A model generated the notes under the pieces. The model was not told the origin of the DNA and did no database searches. It worked only from the letters and a program-made list of their open reading frames with translations. The position numbers were made by a program, and so were the translations under genes. 33,342 nucleotides of DNA. It comes from Clostridiales bacterium. Lineage in GTDB: Bacteria > Bacillota > Clostridia > Peptostreptococcales > Anaerovoracaceae. Below, piece by piece: positions 1-8,403 of the stretch; the stretch's first letter is position 1, and each line of letters starts with the position of its first letter. The DNA is taken from positions 1 through 33,342 of the forward strand of contig JAAZGD010000112.1 of assembly GCA_012511395.1 (NCBI GenBank), read 5' to 3'.

Positions 1-7
1 TTATGGG

Positions 8-1465
8 ATGCTGAACATTAGAGTGATTTTTAGAATACTGAGCCTGGTAATAATCATTACGGGAATTGCCATGATTCCTTCATATTTTGTTGCCATGGCC
101 AGGGATTCTGCCCTTACTGAAAAAGCCTTTTTAACAGCCATTGGAATTACCCTGGTTACAGGCCTAATATTATATATAAACTTTAGGGATGCTAAGGGCA
201 CCTTGTCTCACAGGGACGGGTATATGGCGGTGGCTTTGTCCTGGCTTTTCGCCTCGCTTTTCGGTACGCTGCCCTATTGGCTCTCCTGGGGAAGGGTCCA
301 TCTCATAGATGGATTTTTCGAATCGGTGTCAGGCTTTACCACTACAGGCGCTACAGTAGTAGGCCTTGAGGCTCTTGATAAAAGCCTTCTGTTCTGGAAA
401 GCCACTGCCAGCTGGCTTGGAGGCATGGGGATTCTGGTCTTTGCCATCTCTCTGCTGCCGGCTTTGGGAATAAACGGGCTTACTATAGTGAAGGCTGAGG
501 TACCGGGACCTGTAGTGGACAAAGTGGCACCCAGGATTTCATCCTCCACAAAAATTCTATATTTCACCTACGGAGTTTTTACACTTTTGGAATTCTTCCT
601 GCTTTTCGGGTTTTCACAAATGGATTTCATCGACTCCATTATAAATACTTTTGGCAGTATCAGCACAGGCGGAGTCTTCACACATAAGGACGGCCTTTCC
701 TATTATGACAGCCCCTTTATAGAAGGTGTTATAGGCATCTTCTGCTTACTGGGCTCTGTCAGCTTTCTTATGTACTTTCTGGCTATCAAGGGCAAGTTTA
801 GAGAAATTATCAGGAATACAGAGTTTAAGGCTTTCCTGGCAATAATTATTATAAGCGCTCTTTTAGTATCCCTTTCCCTCTTTTTTAAAGGAGGCTATGA
901 TTCCTTCCTTCATGCCTTAAGACACGGTCTGTTCCAGGTGATCTCCTGTGCCACCACAGCAGGCTACGGTATTACTGACTTTTCTTTATGGCCCGGGCTT
1001 TGCATCACGCTTTTATTTCTCCTGATGCTTGTGGGAGGCTGCGGCTCTTCCACTTCAGGTGGGTTAAAGGTAATCCGCCTTATAACATCCTTTAAGATCG
1101 TATCAAGAATGTTCTTTAAAAGACTTCACCCTCAAGGAGTGACAGGTGTAAAGGTAGGAGGCAAAGCTATGTCTGCCGATATAGTTTCAAGAATAGCCAG
1201 CTTTATGATGCTTTACTTCGCCTTTTTTATAGGTTCTGTCCTAGTTTTATCTTTACAAAACCTTGATTTAGAAACTACTTTAGGTATTACTGCAGGCGCT
1301 TTAAGTAATACAGGCCTTGGTCTTGGACCTTACGGTCCTTCAGGCTCTTACGGCGTCTTCAATCAGCCTTTAAGACTATACCTTTCCTTTGTAATGCTTA
1401 TGGGCAGGCTTGAAATATTCACAGTCTTCATCTTATTTACGCCTGCTTACTGGAGGAACACCTGA
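8..1465 (+). CDS. trkH: TrkH-family potassium uptake channel subunit
   Basis: This is the membrane pore of a Trk/Ktr-type K+ uptake system, which normally works with a cytoplasmic NAD-binding TrkA/KtrA subunit that is not present in this window. The 485-residue product is hydrophobic throughout and contains the four selectivity-filter-like P-loops of the family: TTTGAT at about residues 111-116, STGGV at 219-223, TTAGY at 316-320 and NTGLG at 434-438. The glycine- and serine-rich GGCGSSTSGG stretch at about 343-352 matches the conserved segment after the third filter. The ATG at position 8 opens directly on the first membrane helix, as in homologues; its ribosome site is cut off by the window edge. 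The stop is UGA. Only 2 bases separate it from the MFS gene, so the two are probably cotranscribed. Family assignment is firm; ion preference (K+ versus K+/Na+) is inferred. Confidence 0.95.
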   Translation: MLNIRVIFRILSLVIIITGIAMIPSYFVAMARDSALTEKAFLTAIGITLVTGLILYINFRDAKGTLSHRDGYMAVALSWLFASLFGTLPYWLSWGRVHLIDGFFESVSGFTTTGATVVGLEALDKSLLFWKATASWLGGMGILVFAISLLPALGINGLTIVKAEVPGPVVDKVAPRISSSTKILYFTYGVFTLLEFFLLFGFSQMDFIDSIINTFGSISTGGVFTHKDGLSYYDSPFIEGVIGIFCLLGSVSFLMYFLAIKGKFREIIRNTEFKAFLAIIIISALLVSLSLFFKGGYDSFLHALRHGLFQVISCATTAGYGITDFSLWPGLCITLLFLLMLVGGCGSSTSGGLKVIRLITSFKIVSRMFFKRLHPQGVTGVKVGGKAMSADIVSRIASFMMLYFAFFIGSVLVLSLQNLDLETTLGITAGALSNTGLGLGPYGPSGSYGVFNQPLRLYLSFVMLMGRLEIFTVFILFTPAYWRNT

Positions 1466-1467
1466 TT

Positions 1468-2646
1468 ATGAGCCAAAGAAAGCAAAAAGCTCTAATTGTG
1501 GCAGGTCTCATGTTTATAGGGGCAATCAGCAGGGCACCTACTGTATCCTTAGGTCCCTTGTTTCCTGAAATAAAAGAATCTCTTCAAATCAACTACGGCG
1601 TTATAGGGCTGATTATGACTATCCCTGTTATAGCTTTAGGAGTAAGCTCCATACCTGTAAGCACTCTTATAAACAGAAAAGGATTGTCCTTTTCAATCAT
1701 ACTGGGCCTTGCAATTTACGGTCTTTCACTTCCCATCCGATCCTTCATGGGGTTTTTCGGGCTTTTTACAGGCACCTTTTTAGTGGGCCTGGGAATGGCC
1801 TTCACCAACATACTGTCTTCCGTTATTATAAAGGAACATTTTCCTTTAAAAATTGGCATTATGACAGGGCTTTATACCACTGTTATGTACCTTTTTTCTG
1901 CTCTTTCCTCAGCGGTGGCAGTTCCCCTATCAGACGCCTTCAACAGCTGGCAGGTATCTTTATCCTTATGGTTTCCGTTAATAGTATTTACTCTTCTTCT
2001 CTGGGTTTATCAGATAAAAAGGGACTCGAATATCAACTACGAAGTGACCACCGCCACCTTCAAGGATGCCATGGGATTAATAAGAATCCCCTTGGTCAGA
2101 TGGATAACTGTACTTATGGCCAGCCAGTCCATTATTTATTTCTGTACGTTGTCATATATGCCTGCCATCATGCAGGAAGCAGGATTTTCAGGGGAAACTG
2201 CCGGCCTTATGGCCAGCGTGGTGCAGCTTTCCGGAATACCTTCAGCTCTTTTATCAGGCGCCGTAGTTTATAAATTTAAAAAACAGCAGCTGCCCTGTGT
2301 TTTTGTGGCCTTCACTTTCCTTATAGCCACTTTGCTGATGATCTATTCCCGATCCCTTTTCGGATTTTTCCTGTGCTCACTTTTCATGGGCTTTTCCATG
2401 GCCGCCAGCTATACCTTGTACTTATGCATTCTCACTTTAAGATCAAAGAATTCTTCTCAAGCAGGTATGGTGGCAGGAGCCACATCTCTTTTTGGTTACC
2501 TTATAACCTCATTGGGCCCAACCATTATGGGCTTTGCCTACAACTTGTTTTCTTCCTTTACCTTACCCTTATACGGTCTTGTTATCTGCGCCTTTTTCTA
2601 TGGCCTTTCCGGTATAAAATCAGGGAAGGACATGGTCATGGATTAA
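1468..2646 (+). CDS. MFS transporter, CynX/NimT-like
   Basis: The product has 392 residues and about 12 predicted membrane segments, which fits a single-unit major facilitator. The N-terminal segment, with a first-helix RAPTVSLGPLFPEI sequence followed by a second helix and an INRKG loop, resembles the CynX/NimT (cyanate/nitroimidazole/YeaN) branch, whose members export or import small organic anions. I cannot name the substrate. It starts 2 bases after trkH; a GGAGG-like site lies in the last codons of trkH, so expression is probably coupled. The reading frame is intact and is followed immediately by a bidirectional terminator. Family call is good, sub-family moderate, substrate unknown. Confidence 0.8.
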   Translation: MSQRKQKALIVAGLMFIGAISRAPTVSLGPLFPEIKESLQINYGVIGLIMTIPVIALGVSSIPVSTLINRKGLSFSIILGLAIYGLSLPIRSFMGFFGLFTGTFLVGLGMAFTNILSSVIIKEHFPLKIGIMTGLYTTVMYLFSALSSAVAVPLSDAFNSWQVSLSLWFPLIVFTLLLWVYQIKRDSNINYEVTTATFKDAMGLIRIPLVRWITVLMASQSIIYFCTLSYMPAIMQEAGFSGETAGLMASVVQLSGIPSALLSGAVVYKFKKQQLPCVFVAFTFLIATLLMIYSRSLFGFFLCSLFMGFSMAASYTLYLCILTLRSKNSSQAGMVAGATSLFGYLITSLGPTIMGFAYNLFSSFTLPLYGLVICAFFYGLSGIKSGKDMVMD

Positions 2647-2647
2647 A

Positions 2648-2676
2648 AAAAGGGCAGGTCACAACCCTGCCCTTTT
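2648..2676. terminator. Bidirectional intrinsic terminator between MFS gene and hppA
   Basis: An 11-bp stem (AAAAGGGCAGG paired with CCTGCCCTTTT) has a 7-base loop, with A-rich sequence on the left and T-rich sequence on the right. It sits between convergent genes, so it can end the trkH-MFS transcript on the plus strand and the hppA transcript on the minus strand. Confidence 0.88.
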
Positions 2677-2690
2677 CTGCTTTTTCTTTC

Positions 2691-4703
2691 TTAAATCAGC
2701 CCGCCTACCGCAATGAATATAGGTGCAAAAACAACTGCAACTATGGTCATAAGCTTAATGAGAATATTTATGGAAGGACCCGATGTATCCTTAAAGGGAT
2801 CCCCCACCGTGTCTCCTACCACTCCTGCCTTATGGGCTTCTGAGCCTTTACCTCCAAAGTGACCGCTTTCAATATACTTCTTTGCATTGTCCCAAGCTCC
2901 GCCTGCATTGGCCATCATAATTGCAACCAACACACCCGATGCAAGAGCTCCTGCCAACATTCCGCCCAAAGCTTCGGGGCCTAAAATTATGCCTACTGCA
3001 AGAGGTGTAATAATTGCCATAAGTCCCGGTGCCAGCATTTCCCTCAAAGCAGCTTTAGTGGATATATCAACGCAGTTTGCATAATCGGGCTTTGAAGTCC
3101 CCTTCATAATGCCCGGGTCTTCTCTAAACTGACGCCTTACTTCTTCAATCATCTGAGTTGCGGCCTTTCCTACAGAGTTCATGGTGAGAGCTGAGAACAG
3201 GAAGGGCAGCATTGCCCCGATGAAGAGACCGATTATTACTATAGGCTCTAAAAGGCTTATGGTCTGTAGGTTTGTAACTGTGGCATAAGCTGCAAAAAGT
3301 GCAAGAGCTGTCAAAGCAGCACTTCCTATTGCAAAGCCTTTTCCAATAGCTGCAGTTGTGTTTCCAACTGAATCAAGCTTGTCAGTTATAGTTCTTACTT
3401 CGTGTGGAAGTTCAGCCATCTCTGCGATACCGCCTGCATTATCTGAAACAGGGCCGTATGCATCTACTGCTACAACCATACCAGTTGTTGAAAGCATTCC
3501 TACTGCAGCAAGAGCGATTCCATAAAGTCCTGCAAACCAGTAACTTACAAAAATGCCTGCACAGATAAACATAATGGGCCACACTGTTGACAGCATGCCT
3601 ACTCCAAATCCTGAGATTATGGTAGTAGCAGCGCCTGTCTGTGACTGTTCCGCAATTTTCTTTACATGCTTAAATTCGTCCGAGGTATATATTTCAGTTA
3701 TCTTTCCTATGGCTATTCCTACAATAAGTCCTGCAATAATGGCATAAGCAAAATTGAAGCTTCCAAGAATAGCCTGTGAGAGAACAAGAGATAATATAAC
3801 TACAATAACTCCTGATACATAAGTTCCTCTGTTTAAGGCAGCTGCCGGATTTTTATTTTCTTTGCCTCCAACCATCATGATACCTATTATGGAAGCTATG
3901 ATTCCTATAGCTACAAGAAGTATGGGAAACAGAGCTGCGCTTGATGCTGTAAAGGCACCTGCTGAATTAACTGCGGCAACTGCAGCAAGTGATATAGCAG
4001 ATATTAAGGATCCAACATAGGACTCAAATAAGTCGGAGCCCATGCCTGCAACGTCACCTACGTTGTCTCCCACGTTGTCAGCAATAACTGCTGGGTTTCT
4101 TGGATCATCCTCAGGGATTCCTGCTTCCACCTTGCCTACGAGATCTGCTCCCACATCAGCAGCTTTTGTGTAAATACCTCCGCCTACACGGCCAAATAGT
4201 GCCATGGAAGAAGCTCCAAGGCCAAAGCCTGTTATTACTGAAGCGCTGTTTATTCCCATTACTACAAAAACAGTTCCTATTCCAAGAAGCCCCAATCCTA
4301 CAACGCAAAGACCCATAACTGCGCCTGAACGAAAGGCCACCTTCAAAGCTCCTGTCATACCTGATTCCATAGCTGCGTGAGCAGTTCTTACATTGCCCTT
4401 TGTCGCTACTCTCATGCCGAAGAATCCTGCCAAAACTGAAAGCAGTGCCCCAAAGACATAGAGAACTGCAGTAAGCCAGTCAATAGCAAGGCCTATCAGT
4501 AAAAATAAAACTATGATTACAACAACCATGCTTTTATATTCTCTCTTTAGAAAAGCCATGGCTCCTTCTCTTATGAAAGATGAAATTTCCTTCATTCTGT
4601 CTGTGCCCTCTTCAACCCTGTTAATCCAGGAAGCAAGGCCAAATGCAAAAAATAACGCAATGGCAGCGCTTAAAGGGGCAAGAACCGGTAATAAAATGTC
4701 CAT
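2691..4703 (-). CDS. hppA: Membrane-bound ion-pumping pyrophosphatase (K+-dependent type)
   Basis: This integral membrane enzyme couples hydrolysis of pyrophosphate to cation transport (Na+ or H+). It has 670 residues, about 16 hydrophobic segments and normal family length. The PPi/Mg-binding segment occupies about residues 174-230 and includes the DDPRNPAVIADNVGDNVGD core and DLFESY. A second acidic signature (DAYGPVSDNAGG, about 414-425) is present. The GNTTAA motif (about 447-452) carries Ala where K+-independent enzymes carry Lys, so K+ dependence is predicted from the family rule. ESYVG resembles Na+-pumping members, but the ion is inferred. An AGGAGG ribosome site lies 10 bases before the ATG. 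It is isolated from secG by a terminator. I could not identify a convincing promoter in the roughly 50 bases between that terminator and the start. Confidence 0.95.
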   Translation of the reverse strand: MDILLPVLAPLSAAIALFFAFGLASWINRVEEGTDRMKEISSFIREGAMAFLKREYKSMVVVIIVLFLLIGLAIDWLTAVLYVFGALLSVLAGFFGMRVATKGNVRTAHAAMESGMTGALKVAFRSGAVMGLCVVGLGLLGIGTVFVVMGINSASVITGFGLGASSMALFGRVGGGIYTKAADVGADLVGKVEAGIPEDDPRNPAVIADNVGDNVGDVAGMGSDLFESYVGSLISAISLAAVAAVNSAGAFTASSAALFPILLVAIGIIASIIGIMMVGGKENKNPAAALNRGTYVSGVIVVILSLVLSQAILGSFNFAYAIIAGLIVGIAIGKITEIYTSDEFKHVKKIAEQSQTGAATTIISGFGVGMLSTVWPIMFICAGIFVSYWFAGLYGIALAAVGMLSTTGMVVAVDAYGPVSDNAGGIAEMAELPHEVRTITDKLDSVGNTTAAIGKGFAIGSAALTALALFAAYATVTNLQTISLLEPIVIIGLFIGAMLPFLFSALTMNSVGKAATQMIEEVRRQFREDPGIMKGTSKPDYANCVDISTKAALREMLAPGLMAIITPLAVGIILGPEALGGMLAGALASGVLVAIMMANAGGAWDNAKKYIESGHFGGKGSEAHKAGVVGDTVGDPFKDTSGPSINILIKLMTIVAVVFAPIFIAVGGLI

Positions 4704-4753
4704 GTGTTACGTTCCTCCTGATTACTAAAGCTAAATGTATTACTAAACATACC

Positions 4754-4778
4754 AAAAAGGTGCCTTAGTCACCTTTTT
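4754..4778 (-). terminator. Terminator of the glycolytic operon, after secG
   Basis: A 9-bp stem (AAAAAGGTG with CACCTTTTT) and a 7-base loop are followed on the minus strand by a T run. It lies between secG and hppA and most likely ends the trmL/rpoN-gap-pgk-tpiA-eno-secG transcript. Confidence 0.8.
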
Positions 4779-4828
4779 AATTATTTCCTAATCTAAAAAG
4801 TTAAGATAGCAACCTTTTCTTCCTTTTC

Positions 4829-5059
4829 TTATTCAATGGCTACAAGTGCAAGGGAAATAACTATAAAACAAACGGCAGCTATTTTTGCGGTCCTTTCAAG
4901 GACTGCCTCATAGCCTCTTGATCTCTTCTTTCCGAAAAGCTGTTCTGCTCCTCCGCCGATTGCGCCCGATAACCCTGCGCTGCTTCCCGACTGAAGCAAA
5001 ATGCTTGCAATCAACACCAGGCTTGCCAGAGCCAAAAGTACCATTAGTGCAACTTTCAT
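4829..5059 (-). CDS. secG: Preprotein translocase subunit SecG
   Basis: This is a small membrane subunit of the SecYEG protein-export channel that stimulates SecA-driven translocation. The 76-residue product has the family layout: an N-terminal helix (about 2-22), a Gly/Ser-rich cytoplasmic loop starting LQSGSSAGLSGAIGGG (about 22-37), a basic FGKKRSRG stretch and a second helix (about 54-74). AAGGAG lies upstream of the ATG at a normal distance. It follows eno after 75 bases; eno-secG adjacency is common in Bacillota. The gap contains an inverted repeat and a weak promoter-like pair, so secG may have some independent expression. Confidence 0.93.
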   Translation of the reverse strand: MKVALMVLLALASLVLIASILLQSGSSAGLSGAIGGGAEQLFGKKRSRGYEAVLERTAKIAAVCFIVISLALVAIE

Positions 5060-5091
5060 TTGAAATACTCCTTTTAATTCATAATTAACTT

Positions 5092-5125
5092 GATAATGTT
5101 ATCACGATATATTTTTAAAAGCAAT
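5092..5125 (-). promoter_or_regulatory. Possible secG promoter with overlapping inverted repeat
   Basis: On the minus strand TTGCTT (RC of 5120-5125) and TAACAT (RC of 5097-5102) are separated by 17 bases. The inverted repeat TGATAA-TG-TTATCA (5092-5105) covers the -10-like box, as an operator would. Both boxes are poor matches to the sigma-A consensus, so this is a weak call. Confidence 0.3.
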
Positions 5126-5134
5126 ATGAAACTG

Positions 5135-6433
5135 CTATTTTAAGCCCTTAAGCCCATATACAAAGCCTTTAGCACCATACTCTCCTGAATCCCCTAAAAT
5201 CTCCTCAATTCTAATGAGTTGATTGTACTTTGCAACTCTGTCTGTCCTTGAGAGGCTTCCTGTTTTTATCTGACCTGCGTTTGTGGCCACAGAAAGATCA
5301 GCTATAGTCACATCTTCTGTCTCCCCGCTTCTATGAGATATGACTGTGGTGAAGCCTCCTCTTTTGGCCATCTGAACAGCATCAAGAGTTTCAGTCAAAG
5401 TTCCTATCTGATTAATTTTTATAAGGATGGAATTTGCCGACTTTTCTTCTATTCCTTTTTTAAGCCTTTCAGTATTGGTTACAAAAAGGTCATCCCCTAC
5501 GATTTGAATTTTGTCTCCCAGCCTTTCTGTCATCTCCTTAAAGCCTTCCCAGTCGTCCTCAGAAAGCCCGTCTTCAATAGATATTACGGGATATTTATTA
5601 ACCCACTCTTCATAAAGGTCTATAAGCTCCTTGGAGGTTTTAGTTACCCCTTCACCTTTCAAAACATAAAGCTTTTTCTTGTCATCATAAAATTCTGAAG
5701 CTGCGGCATCAAGAGCAAGAGCTATATCCTCTAAGGGCTTATAACCTGAAAGCTTAATGGCTTCCATTATTACGCCTAAGGCCTCCTCATTGCTCTTAAG
5801 GTTTGGAGCAAATCCGCCTTCATCACCTACTGATGTTGCCAGCCCTTTTTTCTTCAAAACGCCTTTAAGTTCATGGAAAACTTCAGCTCCCATTCTGACA
5901 GCTTCCTTAAAGCTTTCAGCTCCTACAGGCATTATCATAAATTCCTGAAGGTCCACATTGCTGTCTGCATGGGAACCTCCGTTAAGTATGTTCATCATTG
6001 GCACAGGAAGCACCTTGGCATTTACGCCTCCCAGATATTGAAAAAACGGGAGATCAAGATGTTCCGCCGCGGCCTTTGCAGCTGCCACCGAAACACCTAA
6101 AATACCGTTTGCTCCAAGCTTGCCCTTGTTTTTTGTCCCGTCCAAATCTATGAGCAGCCGGTCAAGTCCCGGTTGATCAAGGACGTTGTACCCTCTTATA
6201 TACGGCCCTATAACATTGTTTACGTTGCTTACAACCTTAAGGACACCTTTTCCCTTATATCTTTTCTCATGGGAATCCCGAAGCTCCAATGCCTCATAGC
6301 TTCCTGTTGATGCTCCTGATGGCACAATGGCTCTGCCCATAACTCCGCTTTCAAGGTATATGTCTACTTCAACTGTAGGGTTTCCTCTCGAGTCAAGGAC
6401 TTCTCTTGCTTTAACCTCTTCAATAAATGGCAT
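5135..6433 (-). CDS. eno: Enolase
   Basis: This enzyme interconverts 2-phosphoglycerate and phosphoenolpyruvate in lower glycolysis (cytosolic, Mg-dependent). The 432-residue length is standard. Visible signatures include REVLDSRGNPTVEV near the N-terminus, the GASTG loop (about 39-43), NILNGGSHADSNVDLQEFM (substrate His and following acidic residues), the general-acid Glu in SVGDEGGFAP, the catalytic Lys in LIKINQIGTLTE and VISHRSGETED. It follows tpiA by 13 bases with a good GGAG site in the gap, clearly in the same operon. The gene order lacks the phosphoglycerate mutase that often sits between tpiA and eno in clostridia. Confidence 0.98.
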   Translation of the reverse strand: MPFIEEVKAREVLDSRGNPTVEVDIYLESGVMGRAIVPSGASTGSYEALELRDSHEKRYKGKGVLKVVSNVNNVIGPYIRGYNVLDQPGLDRLLIDLDGTKNKGKLGANGILGVSVAAAKAAAEHLDLPFFQYLGGVNAKVLPVPMMNILNGGSHADSNVDLQEFMIMPVGAESFKEAVRMGAEVFHELKGVLKKKGLATSVGDEGGFAPNLKSNEEALGVIMEAIKLSGYKPLEDIALALDAAASEFYDDKKKLYVLKGEGVTKTSKELIDLYEEWVNKYPVISIEDGLSEDDWEGFKEMTERLGDKIQIVGDDLFVTNTERLKKGIEEKSANSILIKINQIGTLTETLDAVQMAKRGGFTTVISHRSGETEDVTIADLSVATNAGQIKTGSLSRTDRVAKYNQLIRIEEILGDSGEYGAKGFVYGLKGLK

Positions 6434-6446
6434 GGTGAACTCCTTC

Positions 6447-7202
6447 CTAAAGCTTTTTATAATTAATTATTGAAAGAAAAGTATCTGCTTTGAGGCTTGC
6501 TCCTCCTACTAAAGCTCCGTCTATATCCTCCATGGAAAGCAGTTCTTTGCTGTTTTCAGGCTTTACGCTTCCTCCATACTGGATGATAATCTCATCTGCA
6601 GTCTCTTTACCATAAATATCTGCCAGAAGATTTCTTATAAAACTGCACATTTCATTTGCCTCTTCTTTAGTGGCGTTAACACCTGTGCCAATAGCCCACA
6701 CAGGCTCATAAGCTATGGTTAGATTTCTTCCATATTCCTCCGGTATTTCATAAAGGCCTTTCCTTATTTGCTTTTCCACTACAGGAAAAGCATCATTTTC
6801 TTCTCTCTGAGTAAGATTTTCACCTACGCAAAATATGGGGAAGATGCCGTCTTTAAAAGCTGCCTTCAGCTTCAGGTTAACAGAATCGTCTGTTTCACAG
6901 AAGTACTGTCTCCTTTCGCTGTGGCCTATAATAGCATGTGTAACACCTAAAGACTTCAGCATTTTACAGGATACCTCCCCTGTAAAAGCACCTTCTGATT
7001 CAAAATGAATATTCTGTGCACCTATTAAAACCTTTGTATCCTTAAACGCTTTAACCATGTAATCCAAATAGGGGTATGGAACCATAAGACCTACTTTCAC
7101 ATCCTCCGGCAGCTCTGATTTTTTAAATTCTTCGGAAAATGAAAGGGTCTCTTCAAAGGTTTTGTACATCTTCCAGTTTCCTGCTATGAATTTCTTTCTC
7201 AT
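6447..7202 (-). CDS. tpiA: Triosephosphate isomerase
   Basis: It interconverts dihydroxyacetone phosphate and glyceraldehyde 3-phosphate. The 251-residue TIM barrel is full length. The catalytic Lys is in GNWKM (about residue 11), the electrophilic His is in IIGHSERR, the catalytic Glu is in AYEPVWAIGTG (the flexible loop 6 follows) and the phosphate-binding motifs IQYGGSV and GALVGGASL are present. It starts 15 bases after pgk with a GGAG ribosome site, within the glycolytic operon. Confidence 0.98.
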   Translation of the reverse strand: MRKKFIAGNWKMYKTFEETLSFSEEFKKSELPEDVKVGLMVPYPYLDYMVKAFKDTKVLIGAQNIHFESEGAFTGEVSCKMLKSLGVTHAIIGHSERRQYFCETDDSVNLKLKAAFKDGIFPIFCVGENLTQREENDAFPVVEKQIRKGLYEIPEEYGRNLTIAYEPVWAIGTGVNATKEEANEMCSFIRNLLADIYGKETADEIIIQYGGSVKPENSKELLSMEDIDGALVGGASLKADTFLSIINYKKL

Positions 7203-7217
7203 TTTAAATCTCCTGAT

Positions 7218-8402
7218 TTACTTATCTAAAATAGCAGACAATCCGGGTAAAGGCTTGCCCTCTAAAAATTCCAAAGAGGCGCCGCCGCCTGTGGATATAT
7301 GGGTCATCTTATCTGCCAAGCCAAATTTTTCTACAGCTGCTATGGAGTCGCCGCCGCCTACTATGGTTATAGCCTTCGATTGAATAAGAGCCCTTGCGAT
7401 CTGAAGGGTGCCCACAGCAAAGTTTGGCATTTCAAAAACCCCCATGGGACCGTTCCAAAAAATAGTTTTAGCTTTTAAAATTTCTTCTGTGAAAAGTTGG
7501 ATGGTTTTCGGCCCTATATCCATTATCATTAAGTCGGTACAAAGGTGCCCCATGTCCGAGACTTGTTTATATGAATCATTTTCAAAATCCCTTGCACATA
7601 CATTATCTATTGGCAAAAGAAGCTTAACGTTTTCGCTCTTCAGTTTGTTCATTAAGTCACTTGCGATCTCCACCTCTTTGTCCTCAATGTTGGATATTCC
7701 TATTTCGTGGCCTAAAGCCTTTTGAAAGGGGAAGGCCATTCTGCCCCCTATAATTAGAGAGTTTACCTTGCCAAAGAGATTTTCTACCACATGAATTTTA
7801 TCCTCCACCTTTGCGCCGCCCATTATGGCCAAAAAAGGATGCTTGGGGTTGCTTATGGCCTCTCCTAAAAAGGCAACCTCCCTTTCCATTAAAAATCCTG
7901 ATACAGCCGGTAAAAATGAAGCTATACCGTAGGTGGAAGCATGGGCTCTATGGGCTGTACCAAAGGCATCGTTAACGAAAATATCCCCAAGCTCTGCAAG
8001 CTCCTTGCTGAAGGAAGGCGTATTGTCAGTCTCTTCCTTCCTGAACCTGAGGTTTTCAAGAAGCATAACTTCTCTGTCCTTTAACTCCAGAACCTGTTTT
8101 TTAACTGTCTCGTCAACTACGAGAGGCGAAGATATGAAGACGACTTTTTTACCCATAAATTCCGACAGCCTTTCTGCCACAGGCTTTAAGGTATACTTCA
8201 TGTCCGCTTCACCTTCAGGCCTTCCAAGATGAGACATCAAAATAACCTTGGCCCCTTGATCTATAAGGTAGTCTATTGTGGGAAGGGCGGCCACAATTCT
8301 GCTGTCATTGGTTATCTGGCCATCCTCCATAGGTACATTAAAATCACATCGTACCAGCACCCTTTTCCCTTTAACATCTATATCCTTAACAGTTTTTTTC
8401 AT
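7218..8402 (-). CDS. pgk: Phosphoglycerate kinase
   Basis: It transfers the acyl phosphate of 1,3-bisphosphoglycerate to ADP, giving substrate-level ATP. The 394-residue product shows the N-terminal substrate site (RCDFNVPM, SHLGRPEGE) and the C-terminal nucleotide site (GGAKVEDKI, FWNGPMGVFE, GGGDSIAA, STGGGASLEFLEG). I place the start at the ATG of MKKTVKDIDVKGKR, one base after the gap stop codon, because AAAAGG lies 8 bases upstream and the length then matches the family. An in-frame TTG 18 bases earlier would add six residues and overlap gap. Translation is likely coupled to gap. Confidence 0.97.
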   Translation of the reverse strand: MKKTVKDIDVKGKRVLVRCDFNVPMEDGQITNDSRIVAALPTIDYLIDQGAKVILMSHLGRPEGEADMKYTLKPVAERLSEFMGKKVVFISSPLVVDETVKKQVLELKDREVMLLENLRFRKEETDNTPSFSKELAELGDIFVNDAFGTAHRAHASTYGIASFLPAVSGFLMEREVAFLGEAISNPKHPFLAIMGGAKVEDKIHVVENLFGKVNSLIIGGRMAFPFQKALGHEIGISNIEDKEVEIASDLMNKLKSENVKLLLPIDNVCARDFENDSYKQVSDMGHLCTDLMIMDIGPKTIQLFTEEILKAKTIFWNGPMGVFEMPNFAVGTLQIARALIQSKAITIVGGGDSIAAVEKFGLADKMTHISTGGGASLEFLEGKPLPGLSAILDK

Positions 8403-8403
8403 A

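Noticed and set aside
2373..2843. 156-codon plus-strand open frame spanning the MFS end, the terminator and the hppA end
   Set aside because: It runs through the bidirectional terminator and overlaps two clear genes in other frames; no family features.
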